From CAVRIA01 sp963721115 (GTDB taxonomy: Bacteria > Desulfobacterota > Binatia > HRBIN30 > CADEER01), in assembly GCA_963721115.1 (NCBI GenBank), contig CAVRIA010000001.1, forward strand, positions 1-64,000: a DNA stretch of 64,000 bases, written 5' to 3'. The notes under the pieces are model-generated. The model was not told where the DNA came from. It did not search any database and worked only from the letters and a program-made list of their open reading frames with translations. Position 1 is the stretch's first letter. Each line of letters opens with the position of its first letter. Positions 7,556 through 15,946 of this stretch are shown in pieces. A program made the translations under genes and the position numbers.

Positions 7556-7876
7556 ATGCGCCGCGGAGAGATCCGCTGGTATACGTTTGGGTCACCCGAC
7601 AAGCGCCGGCCGGTGCTTCTTCTCACCCGAGACGCGGTGATCGATACACCGAACGAAATCATCGCCGTCCCTGCAACACGAACGATCCGAGGTCTTTCGA
7701 CCGAGGTTCTTCTATCACCCAGCGACGGCATGCCGGCTGGTTGTGCCCTGAACTTCGACCACGTTGGCATCGCGCAGCGTGCTCGTCTCGGTGCCGTCCT
7801 GACAACATTGGCGGAGTCTCGATGGCCGGAGATAGAGAAGGATGGCGGAAAAACCCTCTTACGTTGGACGGCGTGA
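7556..7876 (+). CDS. PemK/MazF-family mRNA interferase toxin
   Basis: The 106 residues begin MRRGEIRWYTFGSPDKRRPV, the RGEI(V/R)W...KRRPVLLL signature of the PemK/MazF fold. They continue with NEIIAVPATRTIRG and end with CALNFDHVGIAQRARLG. This family cleaves mRNA, usually at short specific sites. The Arg after DKR and the Thr in the VPAT segment fit the expected active-site positions. The last five codons (LRWTA) lie over an attC-core-like GTTGGAC at 7863-7869, so the C-terminus may have been reshaped by cassette insertion. Full length for the family. Confidence 0.9.
   Translation: MRRGEIRWYTFGSPDKRRPVLLLTRDAVIDTPNEIIAVPATRTIRGLSTEVLLSPSDGMPAGCALNFDHVGIAQRARLGAVLTTLAESRWPEIEKDGGKTLLRWTA
7841..7869 (+). 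repeat. attC right-half-like sequence inside the toxin 3' end
   Basis: These 29 bases match the right arm and core of attC-A (3126-3154) at 23 of 29 positions: gatggcggaaaaac, then ccctcttac in place of tctttatc, then the core GTTGGAC (7863-7869), a perfect GTTRRRY. No complementary left arm (ccgccatc) is visible upstream, which is toxin coding sequence. It is probably a half site created or inherited by recombination. Confidence 0.55.
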
Positions 7877-7883
7877 GGCACAT

Positions 7884-8288
7884 GTGAGGCGACTTCCGAA
7901 GCAGGTCGTGCGAATTGCGAACGCGGTCACTAGCCTTGCCCTTCTCGCAGGCATCCCACGGCCCCCGTACACCCGAGAAAACGCGCTCATCGTCGAAACC
8001 GTCGGCCGTCGATCGGGTAAGCGGCGCCGCATCCCCGTGGGGTATCTCGATGACGGCGGGCGCATCATCGTCGTCGTCGAGGATGGCCGCCGCGCCCACT
8101 GGGTCCGCAACGCGATCGCTAACGACGATCGCCTCAGGATTCACCTCCGCGGAGCATGGCGCCCGGCCCGCCTGCGGATCCTCGATGCAGATCCGGAGGG
8201 CTACCTTCGCCGGATGAGTCGAGTGCATGCGGCGTTCGTGCGGATGGAATCGAGTACCCCAGGGGTCGTGGAGATCTTGCCCGAATGA
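7884..8288 (+). CDS. DUF385 / deazaflavin (F420)-dependent nitroreductase-like protein
   Basis: I start at GTG 7884 because it has a gtgagg Shine-Dalgarno at good spacing and lies beyond the attC-like core. The in-frame ATG at 7842 would translate the attC arm. The product (134 aa) carries NALIVETVGRRSGKRRRIPV, the split-barrel signature of the Ddn/DUF385 family, then RIIVVVEDGRRAHWVRNAIA. Characterised members reduce quinones or nitro compounds with F420H2; whether this host makes F420 is not visible here. The gene is followed 22 bases later by attC-D, so it fits the last gene of a cassette. Confidence 0.8.
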   Translation: MRRLPKQVVRIANAVTSLALLAGIPRPPYTRENALIVETVGRRSGKRRRIPVGYLDDGGRIIVVVEDGRRAHWVRNAIANDDRLRIHLRGAWRPARLRILDADPEGYLRRMSRVHAAFVRMESSTPGVVEILPE

Positions 8289-8309
8289 GTACGCGTCAAG
8301 TTATGCGCC

Positions 8310-8376
8310 GCCCAACTCAGCCGTTCCAGCCGACGCGGCGAAAGGACCGCCGCGCGGCTGACCGGCAGCGGTCGAC
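8310..8376 (+). repeat. attC-like integron recombination site D
   Basis: The left end GCCCAAC (8310-8316) is a perfect inverse core. Inner arms cagccgacgcggcg (8327-8340) and cgccgcgcggctg (8348-8360) pair fully except for one bulged A at the same position as in attC-B. The right end GGTCGAC (8370-8376) has lost the GTT core, so the site is probably inactive as a recipient. The 67-bp length and position between two genes are typical. Confidence 0.7.
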
Positions 8377-8408
8377 GACAACAAAGAACGGCGAGGAGGA
8401 GATAGTCC

Positions 8409-8816
8409 ATGACTGACGTTGTTGAAGGCGGCTGTCTGTGCGGCGGGGTACGGTATCGTATCGACGGTGACCCGCTCATCAGCGGAACGTGCCAGTGCCG
8501 CAGTTGCCGGAAGGCCTCCGCGGCTGCAATTGTGCCGTGGATACACCTCAAATCAGAGAATCTCTCGTTCACCGCGGGCCGGCCGGTCGATTTCAACTCG
8601 TCGCCGTCGGTCACCCGAACCTTCTGCGGACGCTGTGGCACACCGCTGACCTACTGGAAGTCGAGTTATGGGCGAACGATTGACGTGACCACCTGCAGTC
8701 TCGATGACCCCGAGAGGTTTCCGCCGGTTGGTCATGTCTGGACGAGTCACAAGCTTCGCTGGGTCGAGCTTGCGGACGGCCTGCCTTGCTTCGAAGAGGG
8801 ACCGCCATCGGACTGA
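8409..8816 (+). CDS. GFA/CENP-V family zinc protein
   Basis: The ATG at 8409 follows a strong gaggagg ribosome binding site. The 135-residue product has the GFA-domain cysteine pattern: GGCLCGGVRY, then CQCRSCRK, then FCGRCGTPL, with HLKSENLSF between. The founding member is a glutathione-dependent formaldehyde-activating enzyme, but most small members are of unknown substrate and bind zinc. It sits 32 bases behind attC-D and is a frequent type of integron cassette cargo. Function beyond zinc binding is not predictable. Confidence 0.88.
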   Translation: MTDVVEGGCLCGGVRYRIDGDPLISGTCQCRSCRKASAAAIVPWIHLKSENLSFTAGRPVDFNSSPSVTRTFCGRCGTPLTYWKSSYGRTIDVTTCSLDDPERFPPVGHVWTSHKLRWVELADGLPCFEEGPPSD

Positions 8817-9299
8817 AGGCGGCTCTTCTCGCCTCCAGCACGGAGGGGCCCACTATCGATACGAGTTCGGACTGAGGGGGTCACTACTGTGCCCTGTCCC
8901 TCTGTGCATCGACGCCTCTGGGAGATCTCGGGCTGCACTCAGGTGCCAAGGTCGTTCCGGCGCTGCCGATGTACAACCAACTCCTGAAGCGCCCCTTCGA
9001 TCCATCGAAGGATACGCTGCGGACCAAACTTTCCGATTCTCGGCTCCCAACGGGTCGACAAATGCGAAGACACCCTTCGACAAGCTCGAAGGGTGAGCGG
9101 ACGAACTCCTTTGAAATCAAACCCCCAACCGCTCAGGCTGAGCTCGTCGAAGCCTCGTTTCGGAGAAAATCGACAGACGCATCCGGGAGAGGGAGCCGAA
9201 CCGCAGGCGCGCATTTTCATCCTCTGTGGGCGCGCGAAGCACATAGCGACTTCGTGGTGAATCGTTTCCTTGCCTCTCCGACGAACCGAGAGTCCGGCG
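8817..9299. repeat. intergenic stretch with palindromic dispersed-repeat sequence
   Basis: No gene is supportable here. Three inverted-repeat modules are visible: ccttcgat/atcgaagg (8994-9011); cccttcga-caagc-tcgaaggg followed by tgagcgg (9073-9100); and ccgctcaggctgagctcgtcgaag (9129-9152), which is an imperfect inverted copy of the second. Strings of the type cttcgacaagctcaggctgagcgg are widespread intergenic palindromes in bacterial genomes. The block marks the end of the accessory region. Confidence 0.55.
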
Positions 9300-11495
9300 T
9301 CACTTCGTCTTCATCACCGTGACGCCGTCCCAGTCGGGCGGGGGCGGGTTGGCGGCCATCAGGTCGCAGCGCTCGACGTAGAGCTTGGCGGGGCCGTCGT
9401 CGGGGCGGGAGGCGAGGATCGCCGTGAACGACGCGCGCGCCTCGTCGAAGCGGCGCTGGCGGTAGGCTTCGATGCCGGCGGCGTAGGGCTCGAGCAGCGG
9501 CGCCCAGCGGTCGCGGTCGCCGTCCATCGCCAGCAGCTCGAAGATGCGCACTGGCTCATACTTTCCCTTCACCCGCACCAAGTCGAGGTCGCGCACCACG
9601 GCCAGGTCGCCGACGGCTCGCAACGTGCTCTCGCTGGCGATGGCGTGCGTGCCGTAGGTCTTGTTGAGGCCTTCCAGACGCGAGCCGAGGTTGACGTTGT
9701 CGCCCATCACCGTGAGGCTCAGGTGGCGTGTCGAGCCCATGTTGCCGAAGACCATCGGACCGGTGTTGATGCCGGCGCCGATCGACAGCACCGGCCAACC
9801 GCGCTCCTGCCACTCGCGGTTGAGGACCTCCAGGCGGGCGAACATCTCCAGCGTGGCACGGCAGGCGCGCTGGGCGTGGTCGGCCTGCGGCAGCGGCGCT
9901 CCCCACACGGCCATCACCGCGTCGCCGATGTACTTGTCGAGCATGCCGTCGTAGGAGAACACGATGTCGGTCATGTTGCCGAGGTAGAGGTTGAGCAGCT
10001 CGACCAGGTTCTCCGGCGCCAGCTTCTCCGAGATCGTGGTGAAGCCGCGGATGTCGGAGAAGAACACGGTCAGCTCGCGCTTCTCGCCGCCCAGCTTCAT
10101 CAGGTCGGGTTGCCGGCTGAGCAGCTCGGCCATCGAGGGGCTGAGGTAGAGACTCAGCGCCTTGCGCGTCTCGCGTTTCTCCCTCTCCTCAACGATGTAG
10201 TGCAGGACGCTGATCGCCACGTAGGTGAGCGAGATGGCGAGAATGGGATAGACGAGGCTGAGCGGCAGCCCGTCGGCGACGAAGAGCCACTGGCTGACGA
10301 TCAGGTAGGCGACCAGAAGGGCGCCGGCGACCAGCAGCCCAGCGGGTCCGCGCGCCCACTGCAGCACCAGGCCGAGGAGCAGGACACAGAAGAGGATGAC
10401 GCCGATCTCCGCCATGCCGAGCCACTTGGCTTGCCACAGCGCGTCGCCGTGCAGGATATCGTCGAGCGCGGTGGCGTGGATCTCGACGCCGGGCAGCGCG
10501 CCGTCGAAGGGGGTGACGCGGATGTCCCCGACCGCCGTGGCGGTGACGCCGAGCAGGACGATCTTGCCGCGCAGCGTCTCCGGCGGCACCCGGCCGCGCA
10601 GGACGTCGAGCGCGGAGACGTGCCGGAAAGCACCGGCGGGGCCGCGGTAGTTGAGCAGCATCTGGCCGTCCTCGGCGACCGGCACGGAGTAGTCCCCGAT
10701 CTGCACCGACTGGACGCCGAAGTCGCCGAAGCGGACGACCGCCGGTCCCCCCGCGTAGGCGCGCAGCATCGCGAGGGACAGCGGCATGGCCATCTGTCCG
10801 TCGAAGCGGATGACGGTGGGGATGCGCCGCACCGACCCGTCGCCTCCGTAGCCCGAGTCGGGGAAGATGTTGACGAAGCCGACGTCGAGCGCGCCGGCGT
10901 TGAGGATGCTCAGGTTGGTGACCGCGCGCCGGCCCTCGATGACGCGTTCCTCGCCGGCGCCGGCCGCCTGACGCCGAACCAGATTGTAGGTCGCGAAGCG
11001 ATCCGGCGGCGCGGACGGCTCGACGTTGAAGTCGAAGAAGTAGCCGAGCACGACCTTGCCGGACGCGGCGATGGACTTCGCCAGCGTCTGGTCCTCGTGC
11101 ATGCCCTCGAGCAGGGCGTTGCGGACGGAGGCCCGGGTGGCCACGTCCAGGCCGCTGACGTGGCTGAGCAGCTTGTCGACATCTACGTCGGCGGTGGGCT
11201 CGGACTGGAGGATGTCGAAGCCGATTACCGCCGGGTCCGCCGTGCTGATCCGGTCGACCAGCTCCGCCATGGTTCCGCGCGACCACGGCCAACGCCCGAC
11301 GGCTGCGAGGCTCGGGTCGTCGATGGCGACGATCACGACCTCCGGCCCTGCCGGCTGCGGGCCGCGCTGCTTGAGCCGGTAGTCCACGGCGCGTACATCG
11401 ACCAGCTCCAGGTACAGGCAGCCGTGGAAGTCCATCGCGGAAAGCAGCAGCCCGATGAAGAGGGCGATGCGCAGCGGCGTGATCCTGGACTGCAT
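9300..11495 (-). CDS. CHASE2-domain class III adenylate cyclase
   Basis: The 731-residue membrane protein has an N-terminal membrane helix (ALFIGLLLSA), a periplasmic CHASE2 sensor (about residues 30-310, with VVIVAIDDPSLA and GRWPWSRGTMAELVDR), three closely spaced helices (about 330-410) and a cytoplasmic cyclase domain. Catalytic residues are intact: metal Asp481 (FFSDIRGFT) and Asp525 (KYIGDAVMAVWG), adenine-selecting Lys521 with Thr595, and transition-state Asn602 and Arg606 (GDNVNLGSRLEG). The Lys/Thr pair is typical of class IIIb enzymes that make cAMP and can respond to bicarbonate. A short TPR-like tail follows. It lies downstream of pap with a 134-base gap, and two cNMP-binding proteins are encoded 12-17 kb away. 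Confidence 0.93.
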   Translation of the reverse strand: MQSRITPLRIALFIGLLLSAMDFHGCLYLELVDVRAVDYRLKQRGPQPAGPEVVIVAIDDPSLAAVGRWPWSRGTMAELVDRISTADPAVIGFDILQSEPTADVDVDKLLSHVSGLDVATRASVRNALLEGMHEDQTLAKSIAASGKVVLGYFFDFNVEPSAPPDRFATYNLVRRQAAGAGEERVIEGRRAVTNLSILNAGALDVGFVNIFPDSGYGGDGSVRRIPTVIRFDGQMAMPLSLAMLRAYAGGPAVVRFGDFGVQSVQIGDYSVPVAEDGQMLLNYRGPAGAFRHVSALDVLRGRVPPETLRGKIVLLGVTATAVGDIRVTPFDGALPGVEIHATALDDILHGDALWQAKWLGMAEIGVILFCVLLLGLVLQWARGPAGLLVAGALLVAYLIVSQWLFVADGLPLSLVYPILAISLTYVAISVLHYIVEEREKRETRKALSLYLSPSMAELLSRQPDLMKLGGEKRELTVFFSDIRGFTTISEKLAPENLVELLNLYLGNMTDIVFSYDGMLDKYIGDAVMAVWGAPLPQADHAQRACRATLEMFARLEVLNREWQERGWPVLSIGAGINTGPMVFGNMGSTRHLSLTVMGDNVNLGSRLEGLNKTYGTHAIASESTLRAVGDLAVVRDLDLVRVKGKYEPVRIFELLAMDGDRDRWAPLLEPYAAGIEAYRQRRFDEARASFTAILASRPDDGPAKLYVERCDLMAANPPPPDWDGVTVMKTK

Positions 11496-11629
11496 TTCTC
11501 ACCGGCTTCCTACGACTGCGTCACAGGGCATCTACCTGACGTGGGTCGTTCGACCGAGCTGACCCTGCGCCAAGACGAGAAACGACGCAACCACGAAGGT
11601 CACGAAGAGGACGAAGAAGGATTTGATGG

Positions 11630-13105
11630 TCAGAGGGCGGCTTCGATTCGGTCGCAGACCGTCTGCAGGGTCTTGATGCGCGCATAGGCCTTGGAGTTCG
11701 CCTCCACCAGCGTCCACGGAGCGAACGGCGTCGAGGTGCGCGCGACCATCTCGTGCACCGCGGCCACGTAGGCGTCCCACTTCTTGCGGTTGCGCCAATC
11801 CTCCTGGGTGATCTTGAAGCGCTTGTACGACAGCCGCTCGCGCTCCTTGAAGCGCCGCAGCTGCTCGTCCTTGCCGATGTGCAGCCAGAATTTGATCAGG
11901 ACCGTGCCGTGGCGGGTGAGCTGCTCCTCGAACTCGTTGATCTCGCCGTAGGCGCGCCGCCACTCCGCCTCGCCGCAGAACCCCTCCACCCGCTCGACCA
12001 GCACGCGCCCGTACCAGGAGCGATCGAAGATCGCCACCGTGCCGGCGCGCGGCAGGGCGCGCCAGAAGCGCCACAGGTAGGGGTGGGCGAGCTCCTCGTC
12101 GGTCGGGGCGGCGAAGGGGATGACGCGGTAGTTGCGGGCGTCCATGCCGTGGGTGAGGCGCCGGATGTTGCCTCCCTTTCCCGCCGCGTCCCAGCCCTCG
12201 TACACGATCAGAGTCGACAGCCCGTGGTCGTGCGCCCGCTGCGCCAGGTGAAAGAGCCGCCCCTGAAGCAGCTCGAGCTGCTTCTCGTATTTCTTCTTGG
12301 GGATCGTCTTCTTCAGGTCGAGTGTGTCCAGGATGGTTCGCTCGCCCCGCTTGGCGCGCGGCGCCGCCGTCTTCGGCGCCCGCGCTTTCGCCTTGTCCGC
12401 GTCGAGCCGCCGCCGCAGCGCGTCATGCAGCGTCTGGGCCGTGGTGATGCCGCGGTAGTAGGGGTCCTCCCCCTCGACCACCGTCCACGGCGCGTAGGCG
12501 CGGCTCGTATCCTGCAAGACGATCTCGGAGATGTCGCGGAAGCGGTCGTAGAGCCGGAAGCGCCGCCAGTCCTCCTTGGTGACGCGCCAGCGGGTCAGCT
12601 TGTCCTTCTCCAATGCCCGCAGCCGCTTCTTCTGCGCCTGCTTGGAGAGGTGAAACCAGAACTTGACGATCAACGCGCCGTCGTCCGCCAGCTGGCGCTC
12701 GAAGCTGACGATGTCCTCGGCGCGCGGCTTGAGCTCGGCCTTCTTGCTGAGGCCGAGCGCGCGGTCGACGATCACGTCGGTGTACCAGGAGCCGAAGAAG
12801 ATGCCGATGCGGGCGCGCGGTGGCAGGCTCATCCAGAAGCGCCAGTAGGAAGGTCGCTCGCGCTCCTCCTGCGTCGGCTCACCGAAGGCGTTGGTCCGCA
12901 GGCCGCGCGGGTCGAGCCACTCGCTGAGGAGGTTCACCGTCTCGCTCTTGCCCGCGCCGTCGACGCCGCCGACGACCAGGACGACGGCGAAGCGGGCGGT
13001 CATCAGCTCGCGCTGAACGTCGAGCAGGGCCGGGCGGAGCCGCGCCTCCTCGCGCTTGAACTCCTCCTTGCTCAGGCGGCGGCCCAGCTCGGCGACCTCG
13101 AACAC
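11630..13105 (-). CDS. pap: polyphosphate:AMP phosphotransferase (double PPK2 domain)
   Basis: The 491 residues hold two PPK2 kinase domains. Domain 1 (about 1-240) has a Walker A-like GVDGAGKSE but a degenerate lid (FFGSWYTDV). Domain 2 (about 265-491) has GWDAAGKGGNIRR and the intact DRSWYGRVLVERV lid. Two-domain class II PPK2 enzymes phosphorylate AMP to ADP with polyphosphate, with one domain carrying the activity, which matches the pattern here. Start is GTG 13105, 15 bases after the aldose epimerase stop. Operon position links polyphosphate use with carbohydrate release. Confidence 0.92.
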   Translation of the reverse strand: MFEVAELGRRLSKEEFKREEARLRPALLDVQRELMTARFAVVLVVGGVDGAGKSETVNLLSEWLDPRGLRTNAFGEPTQEERERPSYWRFWMSLPPRARIGIFFGSWYTDVIVDRALGLSKKAELKPRAEDIVSFERQLADDGALIVKFWFHLSKQAQKKRLRALEKDKLTRWRVTKEDWRRFRLYDRFRDISEIVLQDTSRAYAPWTVVEGEDPYYRGITTAQTLHDALRRRLDADKAKARAPKTAAPRAKRGERTILDTLDLKKTIPKKKYEKQLELLQGRLFHLAQRAHDHGLSTLIVYEGWDAAGKGGNIRRLTHGMDARNYRVIPFAAPTDEELAHPYLWRFWRALPRAGTVAIFDRSWYGRVLVERVEGFCGEAEWRRAYGEINEFEEQLTRHGTVLIKFWLHIGKDEQLRRFKERERLSYKRFKITQEDWRNRKKWDAYVAAVHEMVARTSTPFAPWTLVEANSKAYARIKTLQTVCDRIEAAL

Positions 13106-13120
13106 CGGTGTGGCTCCGGA

Positions 13121-14077
13121 TCAGTGGGTGTCTTCGACGCGAATGGTGAAGGCGGCGGTGAACTCCCCTCCCGGCGGCACGACGGGAAGGGCCGACTGCG
13201 AGGTCACGAGCGCGTCGGTGGGAGCTGTCATCGGCTCGAAGCAGATGAAGTCCTGGCCGTCCGGCGCGAATACCTGCGCGACCGGATAGCCCTCGTCGAA
13301 CGATACCGAGATGCGCCGGCCGCCACCGGTGAGGGAGAACACGGCCGGCGAGTCGAGGGCGTCGTACAGGTCATCGAGGACGTGCTCGCCGAGCGGACCG
13401 GAGCGGAAGGCGGCCGCGCTCGTGTCGCCGGTCGGCAGACCGTGCCCGTCGAGGATCACGCGCCGCTGCACGGGCAGGTGGACCAGATAGTCGCCGCGCG
13501 GCACGCCCGGCAGGGTGAAGTAGGGGTGGTACCCGAAGGAGACGGGCACGGCGACGTCTCCGGTGGAGCGCAGCGTGGTGCGGATGGTCAGCGCGCTGCC
13601 GGACAGGCGACCTTCCTGAACGAGCTCGTGCGGGAACGGGAAGATCGCCAGCAGCTCGGGATGGGCGGCGAAGTCGAAGCGGGCCACCAGACGTGCGCCG
13701 CCGGCATCCGCCTCGCGCGAGACGATCTGCCAGCCGGGATGGGCGATCAGTAGACCGTGGATGGGGAGGCCGTTCGGGTCGCGGCGGACGAGCGGCGAGT
13801 GGGCGTCGAATGGGCGCCACTCGCCGCCGATGCGGACGCCGGGCTCGGAGAGCCGATTCGCCCAGGGATGCAGGATCGGAATGCCCATCGACGAGCCCGT
13901 CTCGGCATAGACCTTCAGCCCCTTGCGCATCCCGAGCAGCTCGGCGCCGCGGTGGCGCAGGGAGCAGCCGACCATTCCCACCGCGGGGGCGAAGGACGCC
14001 ACGACGTCGTCGGCCTCGGAGCACAACGAAACAGTGGGAAACCCCTCGATCCTGCCGTCGCTGACGGTGTAGCTCAT
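13121..14077 (-). CDS. aldose 1-epimerase family protein
   Basis: The 318-residue product has the galactose-mutarotase-like fold: MGIPILHPWANRL near residue 68, the catalytic-His region VSFGYHPYFTLPG and a C-terminal acidic motif FICFEPMTAPTDAL that supplies the catalytic Glu. It interconverts alpha and beta anomers of an aldose or sugar phosphate; the exact sugar is unknown. No signal peptide. It starts 14 bases downstream of the GH15 stop, which fits release of beta-glucose from an alpha-glucan followed by anomer equilibration. Confidence 0.88.
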   Translation of the reverse strand: MSYTVSDGRIEGFPTVSLCSEADDVVASFAPAVGMVGCSLRHRGAELLGMRKGLKVYAETGSSMGIPILHPWANRLSEPGVRIGGEWRPFDAHSPLVRRDPNGLPIHGLLIAHPGWQIVSREADAGGARLVARFDFAAHPELLAIFPFPHELVQEGRLSGSALTIRTTLRSTGDVAVPVSFGYHPYFTLPGVPRGDYLVHLPVQRRVILDGHGLPTGDTSAAAFRSGPLGEHVLDDLYDALDSPAVFSLTGGGRRISVSFDEGYPVAQVFAPDGQDFICFEPMTAPTDALVTSQSALPVVPPGGEFTAAFTIRVEDTH

Positions 14078-14091
14078 GGAAGGCTACGACC

Positions 14092-15915
14092 TCATCCGCT
14101 GCGCCCGCGGCGCATGGCGCGATCGAGGTTGTAAGCGGCGCTGATCAGCGCCAGGTGGGTGAACGCCTGCGGGAAGTTGCCGAGCGCCTCGCCCGAGGCG
14201 CCGATCTCCTCGGCGTAGAGGCCGAGGTGATTGGCGTAGGTGAGCATCTTCTCGAAGATCAGCCTCGCCTCGTCCAGGCGGCCGGAGCGGGTCAGGCACT
14301 CGACCAGCCAGAACGTGCAGATACTGAACGTTCCCTCCGAGCCGGGCAGCCCGTCCGACGCGGCCTTCACCGGGTCGTAGCGGTAGACCAGGCTGTCGGA
14401 GACCAGCGCCTCGCGGGTGCGCTCCAGGGTGGACACCATGCGCGGGTCGTTCGGGCCCATGAACTTGACCAGCGGCAGCAGGAGGTTCGAGGCGTCGAGG
14501 ACGTCCGATCCGTAGTACTGGACGAAGGCGCCGATGTCGGCGTTCCACCCCTTCGCCATGATGTCTTCGTAGATCTGATCGCGCGCGGTCTGCCAGCGCA
14601 CGGTGTCCGCCGGCAGGCCGCGATAGTTCGCCATGCGGATGGCGCGCTCCAGGGCGACCCAGCACTGCATCTTCGAGTGCACGAAGTGCCGGCGCCCGCC
14701 GCGCACCTCCCAGATCCCCTCGTCGGGCTGCTCCCAGTTCTTGCACACCCAGTCGAGCACGCGGCGCAGATACGTCCACAGGTCGTAGGAGATCGGCGCC
14801 CCGTACTTGTTGTAGAGGTAAACGGAGTCGATCATCTCTCCGTAGATGTCGAGCTGCATCTGGTTGTACGCGCCGTTGCCGATGCGAACGGGATGCGATC
14901 CGCGGTAGCCGGAGAGGTGGTCGAGCGTCTCCTCGGTGAGCTCGTGGCGCCCGTCGATACCGTACATGATCTGCAGCGAGCCGTCCGGCTCGAGCTCACG
15001 CATGCGCGCCGCCAGCCAGTCCATGAACTGCGCCGCCTCCTCGGTGAAGCCGAGGCAGTTGATCAGCGCGTAGAGGGTGAAGCTGGCGTCGCGGATCCAG
15101 GTGAAGCGGTAGTCCCAGTTGCGCACGCCGCCGACCTCCTCGGGCAGGCTGGTCGTCGGGGCGGCGACGATCGCGCCGGTCGGCGCGTAGGTGAGCAGCT
15201 TGAGCGTCAGGGCCGAGCGGTGGACCATCTCCTGCCAGCGGCCGGTGTACTTCGACCTGGACAGCCAGCGGCGCCAGAAGTCGGCGGTGGCGCGCAACGC
15301 CTCGCGGCCGCGCCGCTCCGGTACCAGCAGCCTCTCGATGTCGCCGTCCGGCGTGTAGCGGAAGTAGAAGGTGAGGCTCTCGCCGGCCCGCAGACTGAAC
15401 TCCCCCTCCACGCCGCCGCCGACCTGGCGCAACGGGATTGGCGAGACCAGGCCGACCGTCATGGCGTCGGAGGTGAAGCACACGTTGCGGCCCTGGAAGA
15501 CCACCTCGTGCTTGGCGCGCGCGTAGTCGAGGGCTGGGTGGCACCACATGCGCAGCTTCATGGTGCCGCGCACGGCGGTGACGCGGCGGATGATCTGGTG
15601 GACCATCGTCGCGCTGCCGTGTCCGCCGTCGTAGATCGGCATGAAGTCCTCGAGCTCGGCGACGCCGTTGGGCTCGAGGAAGCGCGTGATCAGGACGTTG
15701 GTATCGGGAAAGTAGAGCTGCTTGGTGTTGGCCGAGGTATCGGCCGGGGCGATGCGGAAGTAGCCACCCTTCTCGTCGTCGAGAAGGGCGGCGAAGATGC
15801 TCGGCGAGTCGAAGCGCGGCGTGCAGTACCAGTCGATCGACCCGTTCTTGCCGATCAGGGCGACGCTGTGCAGGTCGCCGATGATTCCATAGTTCTCGAT
15901 TGGCTGATAACCCAT
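14092..15915 (-). CDS. glycoside hydrolase family 15 (glucoamylase / trehalase-like)
   Basis: The ATG at 15915 follows ggcagggg. The 607 residues begin MGYQPIENYGIIGDLHSVAL, the typical N-terminal beta-domain of bacterial GH15 proteins (GSIDWYCTPRFDSPSIFAAL). The (alpha/alpha)6 catalytic domain carries NWDYRFTWIRDASFTLYAL and GIWEVRGGRRHFVHSKMQCW, both conserved in the family. No signal peptide, so action on glycogen, maltodextrin or trehalose in the cytoplasm is expected. GH15 includes glucoamylases, glucodextranases and trehalases; the sequence alone does not decide. It overlaps nothing and starts 31 bases after the cytochrome stop. Confidence 0.92.
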   Translation of the reverse strand: MGYQPIENYGIIGDLHSVALIGKNGSIDWYCTPRFDSPSIFAALLDDEKGGYFRIAPADTSANTKQLYFPDTNVLITRFLEPNGVAELEDFMPIYDGGHGSATMVHQIIRRVTAVRGTMKLRMWCHPALDYARAKHEVVFQGRNVCFTSDAMTVGLVSPIPLRQVGGGVEGEFSLRAGESLTFYFRYTPDGDIERLLVPERRGREALRATADFWRRWLSRSKYTGRWQEMVHRSALTLKLLTYAPTGAIVAAPTTSLPEEVGGVRNWDYRFTWIRDASFTLYALINCLGFTEEAAQFMDWLAARMRELEPDGSLQIMYGIDGRHELTEETLDHLSGYRGSHPVRIGNGAYNQMQLDIYGEMIDSVYLYNKYGAPISYDLWTYLRRVLDWVCKNWEQPDEGIWEVRGGRRHFVHSKMQCWVALERAIRMANYRGLPADTVRWQTARDQIYEDIMAKGWNADIGAFVQYYGSDVLDASNLLLPLVKFMGPNDPRMVSTLERTREALVSDSLVYRYDPVKAASDGLPGSEGTFSICTFWLVECLTRSGRLDEARLIFEKMLTYANHLGLYAEEIGASGEALGNFPQAFTHLALISAAYNLDRAMRRGRSG

Positions 15916-15946
15916 CCCCTGCCTTTCCGCCGCCTCGTCGGCATCC

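Noticed and set aside
3057..8376. Integron integrase gene
   Set aside because: No frame in the window shows tyrosine-recombinase motifs, so a complete integron cannot be claimed here.
9270..11687. Long open frame on the plus strand over the cyclase gene (805 codons)
   Set aside because: It is the antisense of a gene with complete CHASE2 and cyclase motifs; its product is Arg/Asp/Gln-rich low-complexity sequence produced by high GC. The same holds for long antisense frames at 11753-13753, 14155-16008, 21061-23043, 24892-26391, 27905-29713, 31285-33327, 33364-36267 and 37780-40434.
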